A stretch of 64,000 nt of DNA. Source: Hetaerina americana (lineage: Eukaryota > Arthropoda > Insecta > Odonata > Calopterygidae). Below the pieces are notes generated by a model. The model did not search any database, was not told the DNA's origin, and saw nothing but the letters and a program-made list of their open reading frames with translations. The position numbers and the translations under genes are program-made. Positions 13,878 to 25,835 of this stretch are shown here, piece by piece. Location of the stretch: positions 109,147,869 to 109,211,868 of the forward strand of contig JAKTNV010000002.1 in NCBI GenBank assembly GCA_022747635.1, in the 5' to 3' direction. Every line of letters begins with the position of its first letter. Within the stretch, counting starts at the first letter, position 1.

Positions 13878-13912
13878 GGCAAACTGATTTTCGTCGACGC
13901 AACTTTAAAAGC
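13731..13912. repeat. hairpin element with (TA)n loop
   Basis: Arms GTCGATGAAAATCAGTTTGC-CCA (13739-13761 region) and TGGGCAAACTGATTTTCGTC-GAC (13877-13899 region) are inverted copies around (TA)n at 13794-13874. Outside them TTTTAAAGTTG (left, about 13709) pairs with CAACTTTAAAA (right, 13901). Probably a foldback or MITE-like element. Confidence 0.75.
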
Positions 13913-14157
13913 ATATTTGGGGAAATTCTTGAGGGAGAGCACCTGATCTCCGCTGATGAGCACTTCGCGGTCGAACAGGTGACGAAAGCGAGATTAGGCC
14001 TCGTCGAGAGAATCCGAACAGGACCGCGAGGAAGTGAAAGTTTTTTGAACGCTGTCCGTCTGGGTGCGGCCCGATGGAAACTTTTCTCTCGACTTCCTTG
14101 CTTCGTTCGCCATTGGTGAGGACGGCTCTTGTGTACCATGCACGAACAAAGCGAGCA

Positions 14158-17100
14158 ATGAGGCGAAGGAACGTTTTAATCGCCACCCTGATCCTCGCGC
14201 GCTTCGGCCATGCATACATCAATTTTCCGAGTGGCGAAACCTCCTCGAACGATAACGGTGAGTTTTTTTTTCATTCATCTAAATGTTTTTTTTTCGCCGA
14301 TAGGATGTTTTCCTTATTGGACCTTTCGTTCATTATCTTACGAGCAACGCCACACAGTACTGACCACCCATATCCTTTGTATCTTGCGACGATGCGGTGT
14401 GTCGGTGATTTTCTCGGAGAAATTTCAAACTCTTTGTTTTCAGTAATGCATTCAACCCGAAGCAAGCGAATGACGACAGATGATCACGATATTTATCTCA
14501 AATTTCCGTGAGAATGCGTGATTTAGTAGTTAAAGTTCGTACTTGGAAGTGTATTATTCATTCTCATTCGATTTGGGGCCGACGGATGTCGCAGAATGGT
14601 TCTGCGGGGCGGTCTTCTCCTTTGAAAGCAGATCACTGTGCAAGGGCTACAGCAATGCACGCATTTCACTCGCTACCCTATCGTTCGTCAAGTTCCCTAA
14701 TTCTTTGAACCCCTTGGCTTTGCATTAGCTTTGTTCGACTTCGTTCTTCGTATATATTTACGTTTTTTTCTTTCCACTTTTCTCATCCTTTAAATTTTCT
14801 ATCATGCCTCGTTGAATATCTTTCATTATTTTTTTTCGCGAATTGTTCTCTGCAGTTCTTCCGTACCGTTAATCCTTTAGCAAACTAATTAACCTCAGAA
14901 TATACCCAAATTAATGCTTCTCATCCATTATAAGGTGCCTTTTAAAGCTTTCCTAATCGCGCAGTCTTCTTAATAAAGTCCCCCGGCGATGAACTTAGTC
15001 CGATGTCCTCGAAGAACATAGTCCGAGGACCAGCTTACATTAATTATTCCCATTTTTTTTCTTTTCAGCTTTCTTAACATCCATCACTGCTTGTATTTTT
15101 CCCCGTTGCATCTAATATATGTCTGTCAACCGCTGTTCAAAGGCTTGGAGAAGTGATATTTCCGATAAAGATGTTTACTACAAATGTTTTCAACAACATA
15201 GGCTGATGCCAATGTTTTTGGGATTATGATTATCAACAAGTCAGATACGTACATTTTAAGTCGCATTCCATTCCACGTCTTTGCTCTGTGTTGTGAACAT
15301 TTTAGACTTCATATGTTCATCCACACGTCGATCAAATGACGCATAAAAGCTGCTGAGACATCTAGAAGATTCTGTGAAGTGATTCGTGCTACATTATACT
15401 GTTCCATCCCAAATGCATTCTTCTCAAGTTCTCTTCTGTCAAGGCCAACTAAACCTCGTCTCGTCTCTATCACTCCACCATTCGTTTCAATGCCTTTCGA
15501 GACCTGTGCTACTTTTACCACGCCTAACACTTGATACGCTGTCTTCCTCTCCGTCCGTGTTATTTTCTCAAAACTTCTTCGCACCCAAAACCCTTCCGCC
15601 TAATCTCATCATGCACACGCGCGCTCCATATCAAATTCTTCGCAGTTCGGATGGGTCGGCGACGCTCCCACTCCATCGCCTTTCCCTAGTGCCACTCTTC
15701 AAATGGGCCGTGGTAATCACAGCTGCACTCAATACCCGAATGAGCAGGTGCCGCTACAATCCTCCTAACAGATCAAAATATCTTTGCATTCGACCCAGCA
15801 GGACGTGGGGATCCCATCCTATGCCGGTCATCTTATTTTGATTATTTGGAATCGTGGCTAGACGTAGCTATTTCGAGTGCCACAGACCCATTTCCTCTCC
15901 CAATAGCTTTAAAAATCAGTACATGTAGGTCAAAGCTCAGTCGTAATTCAATAAAAATCATAAACCATAAATACAAAAATCAAACTGAAGGTCGGTTTGG
16001 TGATAGTAGAGTTCACCCAGTACTAAGCCCGACGGCGTGTGAAATTCACACATCAGGTTAGGGGGGGCCAGTTCCTTAATACACTGTGCCGGTTATGGTT
16101 TCCCAGGAACACCTGGTACCCAAAAAATCACATAGCTTGGGTGGAGCTGCAGGTGCCCAGAGTGCCTTGCCTGTGAACCGTGAACCGAACCCGGGCCCCT
16201 CCAGTCAGCAGTCCAACGTTCTACCCCCTGGACTACCGCGACCTACTCGTAATTCTGTAGAGTACTTATATTTGTTTGTTCATAAATCGATTGCATTTGA
16301 AACATTGAATTAGTGCATTGATTCTTTTCATTCATTGAATTTAAAAAGTACGTGTACTAGAGCTTCTGCAATATTTACGACTGTTTGAATTTTTTAAAAA
16401 ATAATACATTACTACTGAAAATTTTGAGATATTTTTTGAAAGTGCTCATAATTTTTGTATTAGAAACAGATACTTCATCTCATAATTCACAACACATTAA
16501 CGGGAGGTATAATAAAGTATTGTGGAAAAATACCCGGTTTATTCATTCAGTGATCATGATAAGACGCCAAGGAAATTCTTAAGATTGATTATGGGGATAT
16601 GATTGAGATACTTCCTTCCTTTGCGGTAGTGCCTTTAACGCGACATCATGCCTTTTGCAGAATATAATATGTAATAATGTATGACGTATTCCAGAAGAAA
16701 GAATATGCGACTTATCCGACACGTCTCATACTGCAATAGTTCACCCAGTGGATGGATAAAATAGGTCTGGTATTTAACGCAGTAGTTCACGTATTTATGA
16801 AATGTTTTAGAAGATGGGGGCAAATTATTGAGGACCTTTGAGGAAAAATTGCGTGAAGACTAGTGAAAACTTAAATATGAAGCTTAACATAGCAGAGCTC
16901 CGGAACATGGTCGTTGAAACATAACGATAAGTTTAGGCTTTTGGATGCGGGAAAGATGAAATGGTTCTAAGTAAGAACAAACGAAGAAGTTCGGTGCATA
17001 GTAGGAAAGGAGGGAAGGTCATTGCGAGTAATTCAAATTAGGCAGAACAAATACATGTTAATTTGGGCAGCAGTATATAGCTGGAGATTTTTATGGAAGC

Positions 17101-18117
17101 AATCATTTTGGAAATGCAAGACATGAGGGGCGTTGAGCAATGGGCATTCTGAACGGAATGAAGGGTGACACGAAGTCGTGTTTTAGTGGGTTCGAGGGAT
17201 TGTTTATTGTGATGTAGGTTTTTAAGTGTTTATTAAGTGTCGTGTTAAGTGGGGCTTAGAGATGTGGCATTGCATATGTAGTGGGTCCATCTAAAACCTA
17301 TTTTGACTGGCAGACTACTCTTGATAGTAACAATAGTAACAATTTTTCTGGTTGATTGGGAAACTGATGTTGATGAGATGGGAATTTTCTTTTTTTTTTA
17401 GAGAATGGTGTTTGCAAGTTTCCTATGAGTGTGTTTTTAAGCTGACTGATTTCATTAATTATCTTTTGTGATATTGATTGGATTTGAGATGCCTTATTAT
17501 TTTTACCCAAGGCAAGTTTGATTGTAAATACTTGGGACTTTTGTGCAACCTGAAATTGTCTATCTGCATATGCGAGTTTTAAAAATAAAAATAATTTTGA
17601 AAATCATCTCTTTGAGACCACTTCACCGAGATGCCTTTACAGCCGACTCACTGATGATTAGACGCAGCGTGTTTTCTTGTATTATCGATTGATTCCTAAA
17701 CTACAACCGGTCTAGAGTCCAGCAAAGATCTATACGACGCCATCGAAAGTCAGGAAACTCAAGCCACACCGACATGTCTATAATTCAATATTTCCTCACA
17801 CACTCGTATATTTTATTTATGCTGTTCCGATCCAATTTAAAGAACTATATATTATTGATCATTATTGAGATTATTCCAACAGAGTTTGTTCTCTAAGTTC
17901 TATTGTTGACGAATGCTGTTTATTATTATTATCATCCGATGATTTACGCATACTGTAATTTCGTGCTTTATTTAATGACACTATAACAATTGCAGGTTTT
18001 GGCGCGGACTGCGGCGGAGCTCAGTGCAGTCTCAACCAGAGGTGCGCCCAGATCCAGGCGGACTGTTTGACGCAGCCTTCCCCGCCGTCGTACGGGTGTG
18101 AAAATTCAAAGAGATAG
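14158..18117 (+). CDS. secreted cysteine-rich peptide, cluster member B, lacks Cys5 (2 exons)
   Basis: Exons 14158-14257 and 17996-18117 (donor AACG|GTGAGT, acceptor CAATTGCAG|GT, phase 1) encode 73 residues. The N-terminus MRRRNVLIATLILARFGHAY is a signal peptide with a basic start; a short Ser/Thr/Asn-rich spacer follows before the domain. The Cys spacing is 4,5,6,10: the position of Cys5 is Ser in QPSPP, where the paralogue C reads GPCPP. The domain therefore has five cysteines, leaving one unpaired or available for dimerisation. An in-frame upstream ATG at 14074 exists but would bury the signal peptide, so 14158 is preferred. The 3.7-kb intron contains a SINE-3 copy and an RTE 3' fragment. 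The gene may be active or decaying; the reading frame and splice sites are intact. Confidence 0.68.
15985..16243 (-). repeat. SINE-3, copy 2
   Basis: Inverted copy with head GGTCGCGGTAGTCCAGGGGG at 16243, body GGAAACCATAACCGGCACAG and end AAACCGACCTTCA. Lies in the intron of member B. Confidence 0.82.
16890..17320 (+). mobile_element. RTE-type LINE 3' fragment, copy 2
   Basis: Decayed matches to the same C-terminal block: RLLDAGKMKWF, TNEEVRCIVGKEGRSLRVIQ, MGILNGMKG, followed by the shared 3' end CATCTAAAACCTATTTTGAC and GGCAGACTAC. Located in the intron of member B. Confidence 0.6.
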
Positions 18118-19142
18118 TGACAAATTGGAGAAAAAATGAAATTAATTATTCCTTCTTTCGGCCCATTATTTTACGTGCTATGAGGGGAGTCGGTCATCAT
18201 TCCTGTTGCAACAATGGTAATCCGATGTCGATGATTTATTAGACCTCTTTCTAAACCTGGAATTAACCCCTCTGCTGCTGTAAATAATGGACTATTGCAG
18301 ATGTCTCAAATGAAGAAGATACTATCACATTCTAGAAGGAGCTCCAGTAAAAAGAAATCCGGGAACCATCTTTCACAAAAGACAGTTTAACGGAGTTCTA
18401 GACCATTATTGTGTCCTGTTTTTTGTGTTTTGTTATGTCCATGGTCTGTTAATAATAAACTTAATCATTATGCTTTTAGAATATTTTGATATATTTTTTC
18501 TTCATAAATTATCGAAGTGCGAACCTAGCTTCTGTGGATGAGAAGCTATTCTATGTGTTCAAGACCGAGTACTTCAATCATTAGAAATTATTCTAACCGT
18601 GAGTTTACAAAAAGTGGATCAGTTGCACGCTGATCACCAAAAAGTTGTGAAACCATAGCTGGACAATTAGCAGAGAAGCCATTGATTCGAGGACGAAGAA
18701 TGTTAAAAAACCTTACTCTCAAAAACACAAAAATTCTTTCCAAAGCAGTTTTAAATTGAAAACCTAAAAAAGATGTCGGCTTATTTAAGGTTTTTGATAT
18801 CTGCCAGCTAAGATCTCGTAAGAAGTAGACAACTTTGCACGGAAATCCCCAATTAAATGGATAGTAATTTAACTATGCTCCGGCTGCCTTAATCATATCA
18901 AAATTTTTAGTCTTCATATCAATTAATATTTAATCAAAATCTTATCATGAACTGTCATATAACTTAGGGAATTTCATTTTAGCAAAATTTAATATGTAAA
19001 TCTTTATTGTAGAAACAGAATGGTAGTAAATTATTCATTAAAGACAAAATGTAGAGAGTAAAATGTGGATTATCTTAAGTAGGGATGATTTATAGAGTCA
19101 CCTATAAACAAGCACATCCCTGTGTGCTTACTGCGCGAAAGA

Positions 19143-20165
19143 ATATTTTCAAGTGAGGCGATGACCAATTGGCCATTTTAGGAAGGCACATACAAACAAG
19201 ACAGAAAAGACATCAACATTTTTTCAGTCACTTCGTGACAGAGTGCTAAATCGCCCAACACTTTCTAGTATGTTGTGTAATGCCTCAAAACACATCACTA
19301 ATGGTTTTCGTGCATCATACAATATTTCACTATTAATTGCCAAATCTGGAAAGCCGCATACAATTGGTGAAGAACTCATCTTACCGGCAGTAAGTGAAGT
19401 CCTGAGTACTGCTCTGCTTAAACCGCCATGTGATACAATAAAAATGATTCCCCTAATTTCAAATTTAAATAATTCCACTTCATTTCAACTTCCAATAGAT
19501 GAAATGGCTGAGAATGCGGAAGACATACGTATCCTCCTGAGAACAACAGAATTTGCATTACCATTGGACGAGCCAACTTGGTCAGGTAATGAATCTTGGG
19601 TTCTGACTTACGTACGCTTTATTAAAGATGAAAATCTACCTTAAGATTAGTTGTTTGCCGGGCAATTAGAAACTGACACTAAAGGGGAGTCAATATGTCG
19701 TACCGTAGAGCAGTTCTTCAGGGATAAAAAAAATTCCACTTTCTGACATACTTGCTGTTGCGACAGACGGAGCTCCGTCAATGACTGGCTGTCGCCGTGG
19801 TTGTATTGCATACTTGAGAGAATATCAACCAAATGGTTTTGCAATTCATTGTGTGATTCACCGACATTATCTGGTGGCAAAAATACTGAGTGATCGCCTT
19901 GACAAGTCCTTAAACATTGTAATTACAGTGGTTAAATAAATCAAAGCCCATGCTCTTAATGAACGACTCTTTCGAGAGTTGTGTGATGAGAACGACGGAG
20001 GTTTCAAACGTTTGTTATTTGTACACACGGGAAGATCGTTTGCTATCAAAAGGCAATTGTGTAAGGCGCTTCTAATATCTTTGACACTGTCGTGCAGTTT
20101 TTTGAGGAGGCAGATACTTTTCTCAGCGACAACCTTAAAGAGATCAGGAGTGGAATCATATTAAT
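19143..20165 (+). pseudogene. hAT-type (ZBED5-like) transposase relic
   Basis: The open part 19243-19644 encodes LNRPTLSSMLCNASKH, GKPHTIGEELILPAVSEVLS, DEMAENAEDIRILLRTTEFA and SWVLTYVRFIKDENLP, the order and wording typical of the ZBED5/FAM200-like hAT transposase (Buster/Charlie) group. Downstream, frameshifted pieces continue the same protein: ETDTKGESICRTVEQFF, DGAPSMTGC, IHCVIHRHYLVAK and VVQFFEEADTFLSDNLKE, ending near 20150. Multiple stops and shifts make it inactive; the BED finger and C-terminal dimerisation domain are not seen. Confidence 0.85.
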
Positions 20166-20214
20166 CTTATAAAGGCAAAATCTGTGGTGAGATGATGAGG
20201 ATGAGGATTTTATC

Positions 20215-20720
20215 CAGTGACAGGTACGCGCCCTGGAAGGCGTCTCGCAAGGTCTTCGTCACGGATGATTGGACTGAGCGCGTTGTTGCAAACACCTTGG
20301 GCACGAGGTTGGCGCACACTCTTCCTCATCGCTAAATATTCTGTAACAATGCGAAACACAACAGTAGATGACAGGTTCAGTTCATTGACATCCATCTTGA
20401 TACTCAATCGACAGTCAGAGTCCAACAATTGTCGAACACGTGCCACATTGTTGTCGGTTTCGCTGGCTGACGGCCGCCCAGAGCGTTGTTCGTCGTGAAC
20501 CTTTTCCAGGCCCTCCTTGAAGGCCTTTGACCACCTCAAATGTTGTGAGTAAGGTAGAGCAGATTCCCCGAAAGCCTTAAGAGATTTTTTCAGTTTAGCA
20601 AAAAACTTAGTAATCGCGTAACGTTGCTCGATCGTCGATTCCATGTTTTTCGTGGCACGGTCGACGCGCAGGGGTTTACAATAACTGACGTTGAGCCACT
20701 TCCACAGCTTAGAGAGCACT
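20215..20720 (-). mobile_element. mariner transposase N-terminal fragment
   Basis: A - strand frame encodes MESTIEQRYAITKFFAKLKK followed by the mariner helix-turn-helix arrangement, EQRSGRPSASETD, and VFRIVTEYLAMRKSVRQ. After that point the protein no longer resembles the catalytic domain, so the element is truncated. It lies next to the hAT relic in the gap between members B and C. Confidence 0.7.
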
Positions 20721-21336
20721 GAGACCGCAATTGTGCGGCAAAGCTTAACTCCCCCCCCCACCTACATCAAGTAGTTCGATACCACTCCAAACAATAGGAG
20801 TGATACGGAAAATTTAATTGCAATACTTTCGGAACGCACCCCGTACGGTCCACCTTTTTTGGTGACATGTGCAATCCTCATTGCAGTAACGACAATCGCG
20901 AGAACTCTGCCGTTTTTGAGGACACTCGGCGTCCGGAGTCGCTGCGCCCTCATGGTACGAATCTCCGCAATCTGCAATCCACGCCTTTCTGCCGTCAAAC
21001 GTTTTCAGCCTGCTTCGCTGATTGTCCGGGATTCGATCGGAATTTCCACGCCTGCGCAATCGCAATCGTTAGCGAACTTCCGAAATGTGTACCTAAGCGC
21101 TTCGTTCACCTCAAGGAAATCTCTGAACAGTAAATACATTGAGGAACCGACCAAGGAGCTCGCGTGACGCACCTAAGTGCTTCGACGCGGTGGTTCCCCT
21201 TGGACTGCTCGGAGTCGATAATAATGTACAAGTTCCTAGAAAGCGTACACAGGAAGGAAAAATCGAATGATTTTCGGAGTAAGGCGAAGGATAATGGAAA
21301 GGACAATCAAAAGAATCACGAACTAGGACCAAGTAG

Positions 21337-21346
21337 TATATAAAAG
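21337..21346 (+). promoter_or_regulatory. TATA box of member C
   Basis: TATATAAAAG lies 57 nt upstream of the start codon of cluster member C. A transcription start about 30 nt downstream would fall near 21367, leaving a short 5' leader of about 25 nt. Core promoter by position and match only. Confidence 0.7.
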
Positions 21347-21393
21347 GTTGGAAGAACCTCAGGTGACACAACTTGTCTTACATCGAGAAGAAA

Positions 21394-22948
21394 ATGAACT
21401 TCAGAGCAGTCTTCTGCTTTCTTCTTCTTCTGTTTGCCGTGGCTGCCGGCTCAAGTAAGTGTTTTATTTTAATATTTCTTCCTTTGCATGTTAAGATGAC
21501 TTGGGTGATTGCTTGTTATTTTATGACATATTTAATCCGTTTGGTCCAGCATGGAGGTTTTGTTTTTGGTCTGGTTTCGCATTAGAAATCACTCACAGTT
21601 GGCATTTTTAATTAATGGCCTAATTATTATTTTTTACGTGATTCAGTGAGTTAAGCTTTTTATAACCGTCATCAATATTTGTTTCAATTATTTTACATTC
21701 GGATCAAGAGAAATTCACTCTCTAAGTGTGATTGCCTCATCTATCGGCGAATTACGTGAACCTTTTCAATTAAATCTAAGTTTGAAATCCTGGTTCGGCC
21801 GCTTATGTAATGTGCCACGCAGACATGGCCACGCACCCACGACGTCTGAATGAGGCTCTCGAGTCGGCAAGGGTGACTTGAGCTGGCCAAGTCAGGATAA
21901 TTCCCTGGGACATTTGCGCATGTAATGAAATTGAAGTGTAATACTCCTGTGTCCATCGCGAGGGACAATCGAACATTGATGACCGGCTGCGGGAATATCC
22001 TATATGCAGCCTTAGATTTAATCTAATTTACACCTTCTAATCAAACCATTTTCTGGTGTCCTTCTTAGGATTTTTATGCTCGACAGAGAAAAGCAAGGAA
22101 TTAATGGTTTATAAACGCGTATATCGGGACAATTAGATGAAAACGTCAACAATGTTCTAAAATCTGTCCCCGGAGCAAGTGCTGTTCGTTATACCAAGCG
22201 AAATAATTCTATTTCATTGTATTGATACACATTATGATACTATTGTCTTCTTATAAGATGTTTATTGGAAAGAAGTAGGGCATGGAAATACCGACACGAA
22301 ATTGTGGACGGGTGAAAAATAGTGTCATTCACTTTTTTCATTTCGCAGCTTCTTTTCGGACCCCGAACCCCCCCCCCCCCCAAAGCAAAAGCAAGGACTT
22401 TGCGGGTTTTGAGCGTGAATAAATCGAAATGTGTGCACAAATAAATCTCGAAACTACCATTAATCTCGTGTTGTAAACTACAAATATATCGTTATAATCA
22501 ATATTTTCCCCGAGACGTCACTATACGATTAAGCATTTGAATATTTGCAAAGTTATGCTTGTCGACTGTGAAGGCATTGTATTTCTGCTATTCAAGTCAT
22601 GATAAAAAAAACCCACTGTCCCCAATACAAATGATTTCAATCTGTTATGAAAAATAATTATATTTTAATGTCAATCTCTTCAACGAAATTTTCACTCAGT
22701 GTTCACAATCGAGATTGATGATGAAATGCATAGTTGAAGGATTCCATGGAAGTGGGATTTCTAAAAGTTCTATTAGTTATTTCTGAGAGCGTCGTCGCCC
22801 ATTTACACGAAATGGTTTCTTTCCAGGGGACGGCAAGCGCTGTGGAAGGCAGCGCTGTGGCCCGAGAGAGCGCTGTGTGAAAACATTGCGACAGTGCTAC
22901 AGGGGGCCGTGCCCACCGCTACTCAACTGCGAGCCCCTTCGATATTAG
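21394..22948 (+). CDS. secreted six-cysteine peptide, cluster member C, strongly basic (2 exons)
   Basis: Exons 21394-21454 and 22827-22948 (donor TCAA|GTAAGT, acceptor TTTCTTTCCAG|GG, phase 1) encode 60 residues. The signal peptide MNFRAVFCFLLLLFAVAAG is textbook, with likely cleavage after AAG or SS. The mature domain has Cys spacing 4,5,6,4,5, the canonical form of this family, with GPCPP around Cys5. By my count the mature peptide has 11 Lys/Arg against 3 Asp/Glu, so it is highly cationic. A TATA box lies 57 nt upstream of the ATG. Cationic disulfide peptides are often antimicrobial or membrane-active, but nothing here proves that. This is one of the clearest members, with the shortest 5' region. 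Confidence 0.85.
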
Positions 22949-23098
22949 CGTCTCGTGAGTCCTACGATTTGTCTCGACTATCATTGAAATCGCGGACATA
23001 TCTCGAAGGTAGATGTGAAATAGTATCACCCTCATTACAGTAGCTTTGATCTGATTGATATACATGCATGCATATGTGTGTGTGTATATATACACACA

Positions 23099-23146
23099 CA
23101 CGAGAGTGGTCTGAAAAGTTTCCGACTTAACAAAGATACAAGACAT
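23099..23146 (+). mobile_element. solo mariner-type terminal repeat
   Basis: ACGAGAGTGGTCTGAAAAGT followed by TTCCGACTTAACAAAGATAC matches the general form of mariner ends seen elsewhere in this window (GGTCTGAAAAG core). No transposase remains beside it; microsatellite flanks it on both sides. Confidence 0.45.
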
Positions 23147-23240
23147 TTTTTTTTTATTTTTCTGAAAAAAATATACATATATATATATTATATATATATA
23201 TATATAATATATATATGTATGTAGAAATGAAACTATGTTT

Positions 23241-23408
23241 GGGTCGCGGTAGTCCAGGGGGTAGAGCTTTGGACTATGACCAAGAGGGTCCCGGGTTCGA
23301 TTCCCGGGCAAGTCTCAGGGCACCTGCCGCTCCGCCCAAGCTATGTGATTTTTCGGTTACCAGATCTTCCTGGGAAACCATAACCGGCACAGGGAAAGGA
23401 ACTGGCCT
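23241..23408 (+). repeat. SINE-3, copy 3, followed by (TA)n
   Basis: Head GGGTCGCGGTAGTCCAGGGG at 23241, B box GGGTTCGATTCCCGG, body GGAAACCATAACCGGCACAG; its 3' end runs directly into (TA)n at 23410. Confidence 0.85.
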
Positions 23409-23409
<1 letters not shown>

Positions 23410-23467
<58 letters not shown>

Positions 23468-23473
23468 GCTATG

Positions 23474-23517
<44 letters not shown>

Positions 23518-23520
23518 TAT
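23410..23520. repeat. (TA)n arrays
   Basis: Two TA runs (about 23410-23460 and 23479-23516) split by a short AT-rich piece, between SINE-3 copies 3 and 4. Confidence 0.9.
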
Positions 23521-23544
23521 ATGTATTATGAAAACCACATTTCG

Positions 23545-23805
23545 AAACCCAAATGCCGGTTCGATGAGCGAGGGCAGAGTTCACCTACGTCGTATAGTAT
23601 AGTAGTCATTTCCCCAACGAAGGGGACCCTTTATTGCCCTTATTACGAGCCTTCGTAATAAGGGCAATAAGGGGGTCAGTTACTTTCCCTATGCCGCTTA
23701 TGGTTTTCCAGGAAGTTATGGCACCCGAAAAATCACGCAGCTCAGGTAAAGCTGAGGGTGTCTACAGGCGTCCCCGTTAATCGAATCTTCGGTCAGTATA
23801 CAGCG
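23545..23805 (-). repeat. SINE-3, copy 4, interrupted by a palindrome
   Basis: Inverted copy: end motif CGAAACCCAAATGCCGGTTC, body GCCGCTTATGGTTTTCCAGG, and a decayed head near 23800. A perfect 18-bp hairpin (23631-23670) interrupts it. Confidence 0.65.
23631..23670. repeat. 18-bp perfect hairpin with GCCT loop
   Basis: TTATTGCCCTTATTACGA and TCGTAATAAGGGCAATAA are exact reverse complements separated by 4 nt, within SINE-3 copy 4. Confidence 0.85.
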
Positions 23806-23995
23806 GAAATTCAAGCTTTATATCGAAGGCTTTGGCAAAATTATCCTAAAGAGAGAACAGCTGTTAATTAGACTAAGAAGAGCTCTATTCTATTAGGGAA
23901 GATTAGGATTTGATAAGTTATATCGGAAAGAATTGGGGTTATTTCACATGAAAAATTATCATGTTCCACTACTGAATAAGGATGTAGAGATAGAT

Positions 23996-23996
<1 letters not shown>

Positions 23997-24074
<78 letters not shown>
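23997..24074. repeat. (TA)n array
   Basis: About 76 bp of TA following GATAGATAGA, 330 bp upstream of member D. Confidence 0.95.
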
Positions 24075-24077
<3 letters not shown>

Positions 24078-24405
24078 CTATTGTGCAATATTTCCGACAT
24101 ACAAAGGTGAGTTTTAATGAACTCGGTTTCATTATTTTAACCTTCATATGACTTCTGTGAAGGAGTCACGTACGTGACTTTGTGCGAAACCACAAAACCG
24201 CTAGATAAAAAGAGGAAGCTATTACATTTCAAACAAAATAATGAGGAAACTTAATTAAATGCTTCCGGGGAAGTAAATCAACAACAGGAAGTTCGGGAAA
24301 AATCTCGAGGCCCACTAGTGTGGGACAACATTAACTGAGGGTCCATTCTGAAAGGCTAAGGCAGTTTATTCCCTTTTGTATAAGAATCGACCGATGCTCT
24401 GAAAA

Positions 24406-25713
24406 ATGATCTGGAAAGCTTTCCTTGTCATCTCTTTGCTTCTTCTTACAACATGCGAAGGGCGATCTCACTATGGTAAGTTTTTTTAATATGTTGGCGG
24501 AAATAAATCTCTACCTTAGTTACGCTAGACCCACTGCAGCTGATGATGACCTTTTTCACTGTATGGGGACATTGGTTTGATAGAATCTCCCCGCGCGAGT
24601 GAATAAATATACGAATTGAATATTTTTATTGAAAAATTTAGAGTGTACCCTTCAAGTTAAAAGAGGACTTGCGTTATTGTTATCAACAAATTTTTCAAGA
24701 GTAAATTTTTATGCGAACAATTTGCACTAATGAGTTTTATTTGTATATTTTTATTTTGATGAACTATTTGAAAAAAATGTAGCCCGACTGAGAATAATAT
24801 ATACGAGTACTATTTTGAAATTTTCCATTTCCGCTTAACAATTGGATTTTGACACGGACTATTTATGTCCGTCAACCACGGAACGGCACTTGGAGACGTG
24901 TAAACATTGCTAAGATGGCAACCACTCTGGCTGGACTAGAATACATTTTATTTTTTTTTCACAGTCCTTTCTGATTTCCAACGTTGTCATTCTTTGTGAA
25001 ATTCATTTTAAAGGATACCGACCGAAGTTGAAGAAATAGATCGCCCTTCTAATCGTCTGGTGATCGTTTGAAATAGATAAGGCTTTGTTGATCCTTGGAG
25101 CATTCATTTCCATTGTTCGTCTCCATCACCTTTGATAAGAGATTCACTCGCTCACTCGCTCTTCCAAAGGTTTTCCTTTTGGCCTCTTTACTTTGGCCTC
25201 AGTATTTTTTTCTACCGTGTCTTCCCTTTTGTTCACTTAAAAGATTAAATATTTTCTGCATAAAATGAAGAGATCGCATTGACCACTTCGCGATACAATC
25301 ATGTTTAAAGGAGTTGCACGGATATATTGAATCCAGGGAAATGGATTAAATGGTCGAGTTTTTGTTTTTTTTGCGGTGCTTGGGGGTAAAAACAGCCAAG
25401 TTTCAACTCAGGTTACGAAAGGATAAGGGTACTCCGGCATTTCACGCCTGTTATTTGTCGCTTGTTCAGCCACAGTCCGCGCGGGCAAAGACGTTTTCAT
25501 ATCACTGTAAATTTGATCCGTTTACTTCGTCATGAGAATCTTAAGGGTTTGTCTGTCTCCGTGTTCTGGCATTCAGCACCAAGGCACAGGGGCCAGGTTG
25601 CACGCCATCGCGGTGTTCTTTGCGGGGAGAAGTGGTGTCGCCCGGGACTTCGCTGCGTCAACTTAAGGGGCTGCATCCTTTCACCTTGTCGCCGACGACT
25701 TGCGTGCCTATGA
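24406..25713 (+). CDS. secreted six-cysteine peptide, cluster member D, strongly basic (2 exons)
   Basis: Exons 24406-24475 and 25577-25713 (donor TATG|GTAAGT, acceptor TGGCATTCAG|CA, phase 1) encode 68 residues. The signal peptide begins MIWKAFLVISLLLLTTCEG. A basic linker rich in Arg and His precedes the domain, whose spacing is 4,5,5,4,5, one residue shorter in loop 3 than the others, with Pro before Cys5. Lys/Arg residues heavily outnumber acidic ones, and the stretch after Cys5 is Arg-rich (RRR). This is the shortest intron of the cluster (1.1 kb). The exon-2 frame is also open far upstream, so the exon could be missed or mis-started by ORF finders; the phase match with the family fixes the acceptor. 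Confidence 0.75.
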
Positions 25714-25835
25714 AAACCTGCCATCTGTGGGCGTGAGTATGAGAAATTCATGGCTAATTCAGGTAAATTACCCGTAAATCCGACAAATATAACCATTCAA
25801 ATCAAAGACTTTCTCTCTCTCAATCCATTTCTCTC

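Noticed and set aside
20762..21167. Overlapping ORFs on both strands upstream of member C, one Cys-rich
   Set aside because: No splice structure, no signal peptide and no known domain; the region is more CG-rich but not clearly coding.
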